Of a DNA stretch of 64,000 bases, positions 48,255 through 60,512 are shown piece by piece. The notes beneath the pieces are model-generated. The model did not search any database. It had not been told where the DNA came from and saw only the letters and a program-made list of their open reading frames with translations. The first letter of the stretch is position 1. The number at the start of each line of letters is the position of its first letter. Both the position numbers and the translations under genes were made by a program. This DNA comes from Lineus longissimus (lineage: Eukaryota > Nemertea > Pilidiophora > Heteronemertea > Lineidae): positions 13,334,109 through 13,398,108 of the forward strand of contig NC_088325.1 in NCBI RefSeq assembly GCF_910592395.1, given 5' to 3'.

Positions 48255-48619
48255 TGCAAGTATCAATTCGTGTCTTGTACCCCCCCTCCTCAAGGGTACG
48301 ACACCTTATCACCCTAAAACGACATCTTAAGACTCAAGCATCACCCTTTTTTCACCAGTGCTACTTTTTCTTTCGTCAAGACATCACCATTAACAATATA
48401 TCAGTTATCACCATCATTATAAAGTAACCGGACTAATTTTACTGGGTAAGGCTGTATGTTCGACAAGACATCGACACATTAGCATCCTTATTCTTTCCAG
48501 CTTCGCCAAATTTTCACTAAAGGAAAAATAAATACTACTCAAGCATCGGCAAAGATTAGTGGTGATAGCTTAACTACCCTTGAGGAGGGGGGGGTACAAG
48601 AAACGAATTGATACTTGCA
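48255..48619. mobile_element. 365 bp MITE with ~43 bp inverted repeats and TTA duplication
   Basis: Left TGCAAGTATCAATTCGTGTC and its continuation through a C7 tract to CTCCTCAAGGGTA match the right arm in reverse, ending GATACTTGCA. TTA flanks both ends (48252-48254 and 48620-48622), the 3 bp TWA duplication typical of PIF/Harbinger insertions. Interior lacks coding capacity. Confidence 0.75.
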
Positions 48620-49021
48620 TTAGACTATCGAATAATGTCAGTCACAAAGAAATTTCAAACTTACCCAATGGAGGATGCACAGAGCTCATCAAATAATCCA
48701 AATATGGCACTTTTTTTATTCACATCTCCACATTTGCACAACAAGTTGATATCGCTTCACTCCAAGCCCACATCTGAGGAGGAAAAACGATTTTTGCAAC
48801 ACACTTGGAACTTACGGCAGAAAATATCGTCACATCAACAGCGGTGGTATATCTCACCATACATGTACCATGCTTCCCCACATCACTCAACAGGTTGCTA
48901 TCGCTACATCAACAAGATAAAACACAATGCTTTCCATAACATAAGGTTGGACCCTCAAACGCTCCGAGGAGAAAGAGAAAGTATCGATCAGGACGCCGCA
49001 CAACTTGTCCAATGCATCTAA

Positions 49022-51455
49022 CAATTATCCCAAGTTGCGTGACTATATCAGATCGGAAGTCGCCATCCACGCTTTGGCAAATACTCCATTAAGGCGCTTC
49101 AATATCATCGATGGCTTGTTAACGAGTCATTATTCTTATGATGAGATAAATAAATATTTGCCCTTATTATAAATAATTGTGACATTTACCCCCATAGACA
49201 TGATAATTTTGCACTTTTGCCCAAAATAGTTTGCATTCCCGCAGCCCATACACGAATATTAAAAAATACCACGGGTGTGCGTTTTATTAGCATGAAGTAG
49301 TTAGTCTGAACGAGGACATGCGGCACATCAACCCTGGCAAACGACTTCCTGAGAACATAGCAGGTGTTTGGAATGAGATCATTTACCTGATTGATGTCAC
49401 AGAGGAATTTCTTGATTAAAGGTGGATGCAATTGGGAGGCGATTACTACAGCAAGAAGCCACACGGAAACGTGGATTTAAATGGCGTTTACGGGTCTGGG
49501 CAGAAATACAGAATTTGACATGGTCTATTTTAACCCAGAGACTAGTGGGCTAACTCAACCTGGACATGAGCAAGGGAAGAGGGCCAGATTCAGCTTTGGT
49601 CCGGATCAAAATCTAGACAGAGATAGATGGCATCCTTATAGAACTGATTCATGTCACTGATTCCGGATTGATGAGCCAAACATTCATGTAGCAAGTGATT
49701 GCCTATTCTAGGTCTGTAAATAATGTTGATCACTTCAAGTCCCATTGCTCAATGAGAGAGGCTATTTGATGGCACAAATCAAATATGGGTTCATCATACA
49801 CAAGGATGGGTAGCATTTACCCCTGACAAATTGACTAAGCAAGTTAGCCAGCTCTACTTGAGCTGGTCTTGCTGGTAGAGGGGCATGATCTTGAAAAGGG
49901 CCTTGAGGTGTTTTGATATCTGATTACAAGAAAAGGTTAAAATGGCATCCTGACCTCCATTAATCTATACCACAGCATCCCCAGCCATTGCTAGCCAGCT
50001 CTACTTGAGCTGATCATCTTGGTACAGGAGCACATGATCTTCAAAAGGACCTTAAAGTGTCTTAATATCTGATTACAGGAAAACGTAAAGTATCACCCTT
50101 AACTCCATCTTGGGCACCACCATTTTTGCTCGAACTTCAAATCCAAAAGCATAACTCCTTCAAAATGAAGAAAATTCCGTAAAAAATATGGGAGGCTGTT
50201 TTCTGGTCAACAGAGAACTGACTCTTAACCTTGAAATTGGCCTACACTTCATTTTGAACGAGTTCTAATTGCTGTAGGATTTCAAGCTCTAGCCAAAATG
50301 GCAGTGCCTATGGTCAAACCTTAATCCATACCACAGCATCACGACTGTTCTTGACCTCATCTAGGTCTCTTGATATCTTTTTGATCAATTTACATCGAAA
50401 TCGTCAACAAGTCTATTTGAAAGGACCGATCAAACATTTGTGTTCAATAAACAAAATCCTCAAAGCAACCATCAAAAGTGGCTTCATATTATTTCCACTT
50501 CACCAACATCTTGAATGAGATAGCGCACTAATTTGATTTTGGGTAAATTTCTCTGTAGATTCTGCGAGAGTAAATATACTCAGCCGAGTGTTCAGTCGGA
50601 AAAGACACATTGACAAATAGGCTTATTGGTAAATAGGGAGATTAATCAGGTTGTTGCAGTAACAAATTGTTTAAGTTGCGGAGATGAAGTAGTTTGTGTT
50701 CTGGCAATGTTTGAAAAAGAGATGAATTTGGTGTAATTGAGTTTGTGTGGGAATCAAATGCCTTGGGTGTAAACGTTTTCGCAATTACTTAGACATGAGT
50801 AGTATTGGGGAGGCAGAAGAGTTTATATGGTCACTGGGATTAAATGTGAGGTCTTGGTTAGGCTAGAGGCAAGCAAGTGATGAAGAACCTACCAGCAACA
50901 TCAGTCCAAGAGGGTGCTTCTGTGGAGACCTATAACAGTGACTTTTGTTGTGAGGCACTTCGGTACAGACCCTGGCCTGGATCAGTTCAGAGCTGTACAG
51001 ATTTGCCATACTAGCAAGCTGCCCATCAGATGGATGGACAAGAATCATCAGAATATGTTATCAGGTATCTTCCACCCAGAAGTGATTCGTCATGATTCCC
51101 ATCACCGAATCCAAACCACTGTTTTAAATTTGGTCAAATTTGATATAGGGGTTCACCAAATCAGACCCTTGGCTTAGGGTAGTGAAGAAGTATCGGAGAA
51201 AGCCCAGTCATACTTCTATGGGCTTAGTCTCAGGCTCTGCATCAGCAACGAGGCTATGACATCCTCTCAGCAGACTAGATCTCAAAGGAATGCATGTTGA
51301 GGTTAGGCTACATACTTGACACTCCTATTCCTTAATATTACGAGACATGATTGACTTAGTCCAAGCATAAAATATAAGTTTTCACAATGCTTGGTAAACA
51401 TCTATCTCTTCGCACCATACCAGAGGGCACCTCAACAGTCCTTGTTGAAGCCTGA
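49022..51455. other. No supported gene; one old duplication
   Basis: At 49854-50100 two diverged ~135 bp copies share AGCCAGCTCTACTTGAGCTG and ATATCTGATTACA with GAAAA. Otherwise no recognisable feature. Confidence 0.45.
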
Positions 51456-51990
51456 CTAATTACCTTTCATACTGCTAGACAGTGTGACAAAATGTGATTG
51501 GGTTGAAGTCTCTGCTGCAGGGGTTATTATATAGTGGATACCGTGAGGGGAAGATCGTCTATCCTCTATAGCAGAAGACTGAGAATTAGCCCAAAGAGGA
51601 CACAGGATACTACAGGGATGCCAGGCAGACAGTGTGATCGATTATGATTGACTTGAAGATCTCTGCCCCAGGGTATATTATATGATAGTGGCTATGGAGG
51701 GAAATCATCTATCCTTTGAGGGAGATGAGGACCAAGAACACCCCGATGAGGACACAAGATTTTACGAGATGCCGGAACAATTACCTTTCATACAGCTAGA
51801 CAGTGCGTGACAGAATGTGGGCTTGAAGTCTCTGCCGCAGGGTTTCTTATATGAGTGGGGGTATGATAGGAGGAAGATCATTCTCTGTGGTAGATGAGGA
51901 CACCGAAATACCCCGATGAGGAGATGGAATACCGGATACTACGACGCCTGAAGAGCTTGACAGTGTGATCGAGTGTGATTGACTTGTCTG
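51456..51990. repeat. Diverged ~160 bp tandem array, three to four units
   Basis: Units share AATTACCTTTCATAC followed by GCTAGACAGTG, then TTGAAGTCTCTGC, then a TTATATAG/TTATATGA stretch, a GAAGATC stretch and GATGAGGACAC. Starts lie near 51459, 51630 and 51778, with a partial one at about 51955. Substitutions and indels are frequent. Confidence 0.7.
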
Positions 51991-53090
51991 CTACTGGGTA
52001 GATGACACTGGACAACAAACGAGGAAGTGAGATGCCATCAAATCATTGAGGGGCAGCAAAACATTTGGTGGTGATCGTTTTCCCTCTGTGGACACCACTA
52101 TTACAAATGCCCAACCAATTACTTCTTACAGCTAGCAAATCTGAAGGATTTGATAGGCTTGAATGTCTTTACATGGGTTTTCAAGAATTCAGCCCTCAGA
52201 AGACCAGATGCACAGGATTCATAAATAGAGTCAAGACATTGGTAATGTCACTGTTATAAGGCTGCTGGTTGTCAAGATAAATCACCAACTCCCAACTGTA
52301 AAACTGCTCTTCCATGCCATCTCCTCTCTTCAAGACTCCCCCACCTCAATGGGTGCACGCAGTGATTCAAACGCTCATTTCCAAAACATCCCAGTTAATG
52401 CCCACTAAGTACATTGACAAGAAAACCGTCGATACCTTCATTTACCACGATTCAGCTCACTAATGGAAATCATTTTGTTAGCGTGGCTGGCATGCATTGG
52501 TTTCAGTTTATCGATGCCTTTGCAATATCATTTTCAATGAAATATCGGTTCTTTTCATCCACATTTGCTGCTAGGTGCAAATCCCCATCAGTAATATCAC
52601 TACGCTACCTGATGACTTCCAATCCAATCCTATCATTGGTCAGCCTCCAATGATGGTACAGTTCCAGGTGACACAGGCAGGCTGACACAAGCAGTGACGA
52701 AAACTCTTTTGAGCATGTATTCGAGAACCGAAAGGGTTAAAATGGGCAACACATCTAATATCTGTCAATTTACTGATAACCTTGCACCCGATATGGTGTA
52801 AGGGCCAGGGCCAGGACCAGTGGGTTAAAATGGTCACCATATCTTATGGCTAGCATGTTCAATGAATGAGATTGATTGACAGCGAGCCAGAGACTTGTTT
52901 CATAGGAAATTTACACATTTCTGATCGATGGCTGTATTAAATTACCGGTATATTAACAGCATCTGATTGCTCAGGTGATGGACCGTTGGTAAGGCTGCCA
53001 GCACTGCCAAGACAGCAATCAAGACGATTATGAATTAGACTTCAGTCTGAATGCCATCCAAGTCTCAAATAGTAAGCAATGCAGCGATGG
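51991..53090. other. No supported feature
   Basis: Non-repetitive; several short open frames but no exon that I can defend. Confidence 0.45.
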
Positions 53091-53094
53091 AGAC

Positions 53095-53165
53095 ATGGCT
53101 GGGACAGAGGTAGCGCTGCGGGAAGAACGTGGACCTATAACTAAGAGGTTGTGGGTTGAGGTCCA
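53095..53165 (+). mobile_element. Possible degenerate tRNA-like SINE head
   Basis: GGGACAGAGGTAGCGCTGCG followed after about 30 bases by AGAGGTTGTGGGTTGAGGTC has tRNA-like layout, but the B-box is imperfect. The overlapping open frame (53095-53433) is then probably fortuitous. Confidence 0.3.
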
Positions 53166-53379
53166 GGCCAAGCCACTGCTTAATTCAGATTGTAGCTGTT
53201 GTTGTGCAGCTATCCTGAAGCATTGTTGTACAGGCACTACAGAGCTAACTGAAACAAGCGCTAGAGAAATGCCAGTTGATACTATCATAACAGAAAATTT
53301 AATTTTGATGGACGTCCAAATTTCATCTCAACTGCCAGAGTACGACAAGATCATGAGAACTAATCAAAAGGCATCATCA

Positions 53380-53780
53380 AGGCCAAGCTCTATGGTCATA
53401 CTGGCAGCGTCACTTGGCCTTGAGAGTGGGTAACGAAAGGCTTAGACTGTCGTCGAAAAGATTAGTAGCAGCTCCTAGCGAAATCTTTCTAATTTGGCCG
53501 GCCATTTCAAATACTAAAGTTTGTTACCATAAATACAGTTAATGAACCAATTAACCTTTTTGATGAGGAATTACAGCCCCTATACACAACAGGGCTGTAT
53601 CGAAAGTGTGGTCACTGGAAACCATCGTCACTTGTGGACGGTGGGCACCAAGAGGCTTAAGACTGTCGCCAAGACAATTATTGCGGCAGTCGCATGAAGG
53701 AAATTTTTAATTCTTGTTGGTTATCCAAATGCCAGCTCAAATGTCAAAGTATGAAAAGATAGATATAGCCGGTTAATGTG
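53380..53780. repeat. Two diverged ~200 bp units
   Basis: GGCTTAGACTGTCGTCGAAAAG (near 53440) and GGCTTAAGACTGTCGCCAAGAC (near 53654) are followed by alignable sequence ending in CAAA-GT(T/A)TG. Old tandem duplication. Confidence 0.45.
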
Positions 53781-54780
53781 AAAACTAACCATCTTCACTT
53801 AAGGTATTATAGGGCTTCCCATCCTTCAGAAATCAGAGCTGAATATTGCTTCTCTGGCCCTGAACATAGGATATCCTGAGAGTAGGACCATTGAAACCAA
53901 CATTAACCCAATTTCCTCTGCCCCCCTCCCATCTAAATCAACCACTGATCCACAGTCTGTACCAAGGAAGCGAAATGAGTTCTGGTGTGACTGACAAGGT
54001 TGGATGTCCCCAAGATTTGAAATGTATAGCCTGTCCTATTAGTTACATGTCAATATTATCCATAGATTGACAGCTTCAAATTAGTGCTGTCAACGAGTGA
54101 AAACTACCCCAATCCCTGCGGGCATCATTCTATATCATTGGACCCAGAGGTCATATCCATATACAACTGCTTGTAGCCTATTTGATTTGACTTGATGAAA
54201 GGACTCCCCTTGTCCCACATATCCTGTAGCCATACTTTGATTGACAGGTGCCTTGTAACTGTCAATTCCTATGAGACATACTTTGAGTTTTGAAGCCATA
54301 AAGCCAGGAGTGACATCTCATTAGCCTTTCAGTATCATCAATCGAACTTCTTCTCCTGCAAAAGTTTCTGACAAATCTGCTCCTGTTGGCAATCATGGCA
54401 TGATTTGTCCTCTCTATAGCCGTCTAAGGTGATGTTTCACCAAAAATATACATTTCTTTTTCTGCTACTCCATTATTTGCACTGCACTTAAGTCTAATCC
54501 CCTCGATCGATGTTATGCACTTTCCATACGTCCTCCACCGATGGTCTATATTCTGCTAAATCGCTCCTCATCTGCCCATATTACTGGCTAAACGCCCTCA
54601 CCCTCGAGCTACATCCTGTCATCTGCACCGGTGATATCCTGTCCATCTGACATGCCAGATTAATTTCCTCGCTGACGCTGATGGACACTTGACCAGCCAG
54701 GCAAGGACACCAGAATTGCCAGTTGTCGCTAATTCAGGCAAGAGCTCCTGGAAACTCTTCAATTGGACTTTGCTAAGAGA
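53781..54780. other. No supported feature
   Basis: Non-repetitive, no exon recognised. Confidence 0.45.
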
Positions 54781-54799
54781 TATCCAACGATAAACCCTT

Positions 54800-55190
54800 T
54801 TTTCAGGCGGCCATCTTGTAAATTAAACAAAGTCAGATTGCAACCAAATTTCCTGTGATTGTATATCTATGACTCTCTACAATATCCTTGATTTTCAGTC
54901 AAATCCATCGACCAATATGGCCACCAGGTGGCCATCTTGAAAATTACACTAAGTCCTATTACTCCGAAACTAATGATCGGATTGCAACCAAACTTAATGT
55001 GATTATGTATCGATGTACTCTTATCAATATCCCTAATTTTCAGTCATATCTCATGAAAAATATGACCGCCAGGCGGCCATCTTGGAAATCCAATGAAGTC
55101 CTATTACTCCTAAACTGTTGAACAGATGTCAACCAATTTCCATGTGACATGTCAACTCTTCAGTAACCCTGAAATTCAGTCAACTTTATA
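54800..55190. repeat. Three diverged ~130-145 bp units with GGCCATCTTG
   Basis: Units share GG(C/T)GGCCATCTTG, then AAATT or AAATC, then CTATTACTCC, then TGCAACCAAA or TCAACCAATT, then TTTTCAGTCA or ATTCAGTCA. GCCATCTTG is the complement of the YY1 core AAGATGGC. Starts near 54808, 54928 and 55070. Confidence 0.7.
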
Positions 55191-55620
55191 ACCAAAATGC
55201 TATACTTAGATGGAACTGGTGAAACTAGCCAGAAACTGTTCTCCCCATATCCACTGCAAATGACATGCATTATATTACCCGAGGTGAGCACATGATCCCA
55301 TGATCATTGGGTTTCACATGTTCATCATGGTTGATTGCAATGAGCTATTGCTGCAGAGACATCATCAATTATTTCACTTCTCGGCTGAGTGACTCACTTT
55401 TCTCATATCAAGCCGGGGAGAATGATTAGAGAGCGGTTCACATCGATAAGACGTATTGGTACCCGGTAGGCACTGACAGAGTGATGAAAGTTCGCCCTCC
55501 ATTTGAAGGTTTCACGCTAATCACGGTAGATTGTCTTGATCGGCTTTCAAGAAGACATCGCCCATCAATTCAATTCGCGGATGAGTGACTGATTCATCTC
55601 ATTTTGAGCCAGGGAGGACA
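55191..55620. other. No supported feature
   Basis: Two diverged stretches with GCTGAGTGACTCACTT / GATGAGTGACTGATTC suggest an old ~200 bp duplication (55380-55620); otherwise nothing. Confidence 0.35.
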
Positions 55621-55834
55621 TACAGTGTTGTGTCATTTCTTTTTCAGGAAATAATGGTAGAAACTGCAGGGAATTTGTCCTTGATGCAGAAACTGTGGCT
55701 TTTAATCACCAAACTCAAATATATTCTTTATCTGGGTGGTGAATCTGGGTGTTGTTATCAGAATGTAAATGTGAGATAAATCAGGTTCATACTGATTAGA
55801 GCAGCTTGATAGATTCTGTGACAGGCCAGACTTT

Positions 55835-56680
55835 ATTAGGTCTGGTTCCTTCCCCAGTTCACCTCAGTGGTTGATCTGCTTGTTGTCAGATAAGAACAGA
55901 AACTGTAAGAAGATGAGATAGCCCTCGTCTCCTTAGAATGAATCCAAACTGATTCTGTGACAGGCATGGCTTCATTCAGTCTGATTCCTTCCTCTAAGTG
56001 GTCAATCTTCTTGTTTTCAGGTAAGGACAGAAGCTGTAGAGAGAAGATGAGATAGTCCTTGTCTCCAGAGAATGAACCCAACTGATTCTTCGAAGAGCAT
56101 GACTTCATTCAGTCTGATTCCTTCCCCTAAGTGGTCAATCTTCTTATTTTCAGGTAAGAACAGAAACTGTAGAGAGAAGATGAGATAGTTCTTGTCTCCA
56201 GAGAATGAACCCAACTGATTCTGTGACAGACATGACTTCATTCAGTCTGATTCCTTCCCCCAAGTGGTCAATCTTCTTGTTTTCAGGTGAGGACAGAAGC
56301 TGTAGAGAGAAGATGAGATAGTCCTTGTCTCCAGAGAATGAACCCAACTGATTCTTTGACAGGCATGACTTCATTCAGTCTGATTCCTTCCTCTAAGTGG
56401 TCAATATTCTTGTTTTCAGATAAGAACTGAAGCTGTAGAGAGAAGATGAGATAGTCCTTGTCTCCAGAGCATGAACACAACTGATTCTTTGACAGACCTG
56501 ACATCATTCATTTTGATTTCTTCCCCTAGTTCAACTCAGCAGTTGATCTGCCTGTTGTTAGATAGAACAGAAGCTGTAAGAAGATGAGATAGTCCTAGTC
56601 TCATGACAACAATGAGCCCGATTCTTTTTGTTGGATATGATTATGTCAGATATGACTTCATTCAGAGTCTGATTTCCTTT
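55835..56680 (+). repeat. 133 bp tandem array, about six units
   Basis: GACTTCATTCAGTCTGATTC recurs at 56101, 56234 and 56367, an exact 133 bp period, with diverged units at each end. Each central unit contains CTTGTTTTCAG directly followed by GTAAG, GTGAG or ATAAG. Because 133 leaves remainder 1 on division by 3, the minus-strand 74-codon frames tile one after another; they are not genes. Confidence 0.95.
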
Positions 56681-57355
56681 CCAGTTTACCAAATAGAATT
56701 CAATTTGCCAGTTTTCTGATTATAAGCTGTAGAAAGAGAGGTGCCTTCATCATGCTTGGCAATCAGTATTAGAATCATATCCCAAATAACCAAATATAAT
56801 TAGATATATGATAACTAATCAAATCAAATCAGATAAAATTGGTTGCATGATTGAAAGTGATAGCAAGCAACAATAGCACTGATTGGTCCTTGGGGGGGAA
56901 TTTATCATTTTTCTACGAGAATCTGATGGAGTACCGCATTGTATCCGTATGAGAAGAATATGTCTCTGTCTAAGAAACATGATTAGTCACATTGTTGGGC
57001 GATGGTTTCCGCCTGGCTGCCTAGTGACCAATAATGCAGTGAAATTGATCCACGAAAAAAACAGATTGTCGTGATGAGGTAGGCTACTTGAGAAACCAAT
57101 CTAATGAATGCACTTTGCAGGCCGGGATATGAGGCGGAATAAAAAGAATCTGGATTACTTCTTAGGGTATTATCTGATGGACTAGCGGCTGTTCAGTATC
57201 GGACTAGGTGGGAGAGGTTAACCCCTTCATTCAGTTGGATATCTGCCTTTTACTTTTAACACACCCTTTCAGTTCAACAAGAACTATTCGGCAAATAATT
57301 CGACCAACATCAGCCACTGCTAATACACTGTTACGGATTTCCGGAATAGGTTCTG
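56681..57355. other. No supported feature
   Basis: AT-rich; nothing recognised. Confidence 0.45.
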
Positions 57356-57360
57356 AGATG

Positions 57361-57582
57361 CATCAGAAAGGTGCACAAATGTTCTACCAATGTCTCCTGC
57401 CTTTGAATTTAGATGCAGAGCTCTCCTTACAGAATACAAACCACGCTTATGACCGGATATCACTGAAGAGCATCAGAAAGGTGCACAAATGTTCTACCAA
57501 TGTCTCCTGCCTTTGAATTTAGATGCAGAGCTCTCCCTACAGAATACAAACCACGCTTATGACCGGATATCACTGAAGAGCA
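57361..57582. repeat. 110 bp tandem duplication, nearly perfect
   Basis: CATCAGAAAGGTGCACAAAT starts at 57361 and 57471; the two 110 bp copies differ by about one base (CTCTCCTTAC against CTCTCCCTAC). Recent duplication. Confidence 0.95.
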
Positions 57583-57589
57583 TTTTGAA

Positions 57590-58285
57590 GAACATAATAG
57601 CATTATTCATGCGAACTTTCCTTTGAATCATTTATAGGCAGATTTGTTAAAAGAAACCAACATGACTGATGAGAAATCTCAATGTTACTATATCCATCGT
57701 TAAGCATGATAAATGGGATTTCTAACACATCTTCAATAAAACGTTTCATTTTCATAATGGATTATGTATTAGCCTCATTTTGACCACAGAAGTTTTCGTG
57801 AGGCAACCATCAATCTCTTTAGTTGGTACAAATGATAAATATGAAATTTGAGGTGTTTTGGGTGAAACTGTATTTTCAGCACTATGCGGTACCATTGTTT
57901 CATGAGTGTACATCATTAAAGGTCAAATAGCCCATCAATATTGTTTATCAGAGGCATCTTCCATTATTCCAATATTCTATTCTATTGTCATTTCTGACAA
58001 TAAATTGTCGATTTCCTGGACAAATAGAACTTTTACGCCAATTGTTTTGGGACCAAACAGCTCCGCTTCAAGACACAAGCACCGTATCAGTTTGTCAACC
58101 ACAAACCTCTTCTTATACTAGTTGAAGATAGGTCCTTTTCATCACGCTTGCCTCGTATCCCACACTTATAGTGAATCTTACATATCTCTTTCATTCTACT
58201 CTCATTATCTTGTCACGTTTTGCGATAAATCATTAATCTCCAAATCAAAAACGTGTTCCGACAAACCATGCACAAGTAATCCATC
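57590..58285. other. No supported feature
   Basis: Open plus-strand frames at 57906-58121 and 58122-58403 show no domain. Confidence 0.4.
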
Positions 58286-58289
58286 GACC

Positions 58290-58700
58290 AGAAGAATGAG
58301 ACTTGGAATGAAGTCATCTCCTTCACACGAAAATCAATTGGGTTCATTCTCGGGGGGACTTGGATTATCATGTCTTCTTTCTAGGGCTTCTGTCCTTATC
58401 TGAAGACAACAGGCAGAGCAACTGCTGAGTTGAACTAGGGGAAGAAACCTCACTGAATGAAGTCATGCCTGTCACAGAATCAGTTGGGTTCATTCTCTGG
58501 AGACAAGGACTATCTCTTCTTCTCTCTACAGCTTCCGTATCTTATCTGAAAACAGGCAGATGAACCACTGAGGTAAACTGGGGGAGGAATCAGACTGAAT
58601 GAAGTCAACAAGATCATTGTCAGGAAGGAGTATCTCATATTTACTTTCTGATAACAACTTTCAATCAGACCTGACGAGTTCACCAGCCAAATAAACTGCA
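58290..58700 (-). repeat. Inverted partner of the 133 bp array
   Basis: Reverse-complemented, this stretch matches the 133 bp units at 55.8-56.7 kb: TCTCCAGAGAATGAACCCAA, GATTCTGTGACAGGCATGAC and CTGTTTTCAGATAAG are all present. About two and a half units, more diverged than the central plus-orientation units. Confidence 0.85.
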
Positions 58701-58739
58701 TTCTGAGCTTTTAGGCTGGGAACTGGTCATCTGGTTTCC

Positions 58740-59940
58740 CTTGTTGGTTACTTATGTACAATGGGAGGGATACTGATAGCCCTGATGTGCGTGAGTGGAT
58801 TATGAAGGAGTTTTAGTCCAGTAACATTGTGGAAATGGTGACTACTTCAAACTTTCTTGGGCAGCGTGGTTTCAACAATATGACACACTCAAGGCGATGA
58901 TACATCTCACCACAGCACAGCCTCACCCTGCCTTGACCTTGTCTATGCAGGAAGCAGCTATCATCTTACACTTCTCTATAGAAGCCCCTTTAAATTTGCA
59001 CCAGCCACGACAGCACATCTCCTTTTGATCTACCAAGTACATGTCCCATGGCACAAAAAACTGGGTGTTAGTAATAAAACAGTACACTCACAGTTCACCA
59101 TCTTCATCTTATCCTCGAAGGAATAAAAGAAACGTGTAATCTCCTCAAATGACAAAGAAAACTTCCAAGGCAATCGCACTAAACATCTTCCATCTTCCAA
59201 CCAATCTGAGACAGCAAAAATCCGCTAAAGCAATATAGCCATGTCATATTTTTTTGCCCAACGTACAATGGCAACCTGATTGGATCCAACGATCGCAATT
59301 TTCCGAATGTGAGCTTACATCAAAGGACGTCATAAGAAAATCTCATAGAGGTAAATGCAGGAGTCGAGAATATAAACTTCGTGCTGTGTCGCAGGAATAT
59401 TTGTATCTAATTCGGATCGACCCACTAGTCTAGGGTCCTAACAAAAATTGCTCATGGTGGCATGAAGAAATTCATGCTCCGTAATCTTCTGATCCAGGAC
59501 AAAACAAGTGCTGCTTGTGTCCTGGTTCATATAAATACTCCAGGATCATGAGAGATGGTTAGTTTGCCAGTGGTTATGATTCTGGGACACCCATCTACTG
59601 ATTGACCACTCTTGATGTTGCTCAACTTTGGTGCTAGGGCCGAAAGCACCAACAAAAACTTCCTATAGAAGTACTTCAAAATGTCATTCCCTATCATTCT
59701 TTCTAAACCTTTAATTACAGAGTATCTCATCCAAGATGCATGAAAACAAGACATCTCGTCCCATATTATTCTCCCTTTACCGAGTACCTCTTACAAGATG
59801 CATAACACTGAGGAGTGTTAGCTAAACTACTGGGAACAGATCAGTTCCTGCCAGACAGATTTTATGGGCTGCTCAGATGCCTCATCCAAAATGCATGAAT
59901 CTGATGGCTCTCAAGTGCCATGGTGGATAAATGCTGTAAC
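58740..59940. other. No supported feature
   Basis: Non-repetitive. A local AGAGTATCTCATCCAAGATGCATG / GAGTACCTCTTACAAGATGCAT / CTCATCCAAAATGCATG similarity near 59720-59900 hints at an old ~80 bp repeat. Confidence 0.4.
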
Positions 59941-59949
59941 GTATGCCTT

Positions 59950-60512
59950 TCAGGAATATACTTGTTTTGATATCTCAACAAAATAGAAGTAACGTTTGGA
60001 CAAAAGATGTATGCATTTTTGGCATATACTTGTTTATCTCAACAAAATAGAAGTAAGGTTTGGACAAAAGATGTATGTATTTTAGGAATATACTTGTTTA
60101 TCTCAACAAAATAGAAGTAAGGTTTGGACAAAAGATGTATGTATTTCAGGAATATACTTGTTTATCTCAACAAAATAGAAGTAAGGTTTGGACAAAAGAT
60201 GTATGTATTTTAGGAATATACTTGTTTATCTCAACAAAATAGAAGTAAGGTTTGGACAAAAGATGTATGTATTTAAGGAATACACTTGTTTATCTCAACA
60301 AAATAGAAGTAAGGTTTGGACAAAAGATGTATATATTTTAGGAATATACTTGTTTATCTCAACAAAATAGAAGTAAGGTTTGGACAAAAGATGTATGTAT
60401 TTTAGGAATATACTTGTCTATCTTAACAAAATAGAAGTAAGGTTTGGAGAAAAGATGTATACATTTTAGGAATATAGTTGTCTATCTCAACAAAATAGAA
60501 GAAAGGTTTGGT
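59950..60512. repeat. 64 bp tandem array, about nine units
   Basis: TTTGGACAAAAGATGTATGT recurs every 64 bp (60059, 60123, 60187 and so on), with CTTGTTTATCTCAACAAAAT in each unit. Units at both ends are more diverged. The short plus-strand frames seen here are repeat artefacts. Confidence 0.95.

Noticed and set aside
55836-56507. Series of overlapping similar 74-90 residue minus-strand ORFs that look like a tandem gene family
   Set aside because: Artefact of the 133 bp repeat; the period is not a multiple of three, so the same sequence opens successive frames.
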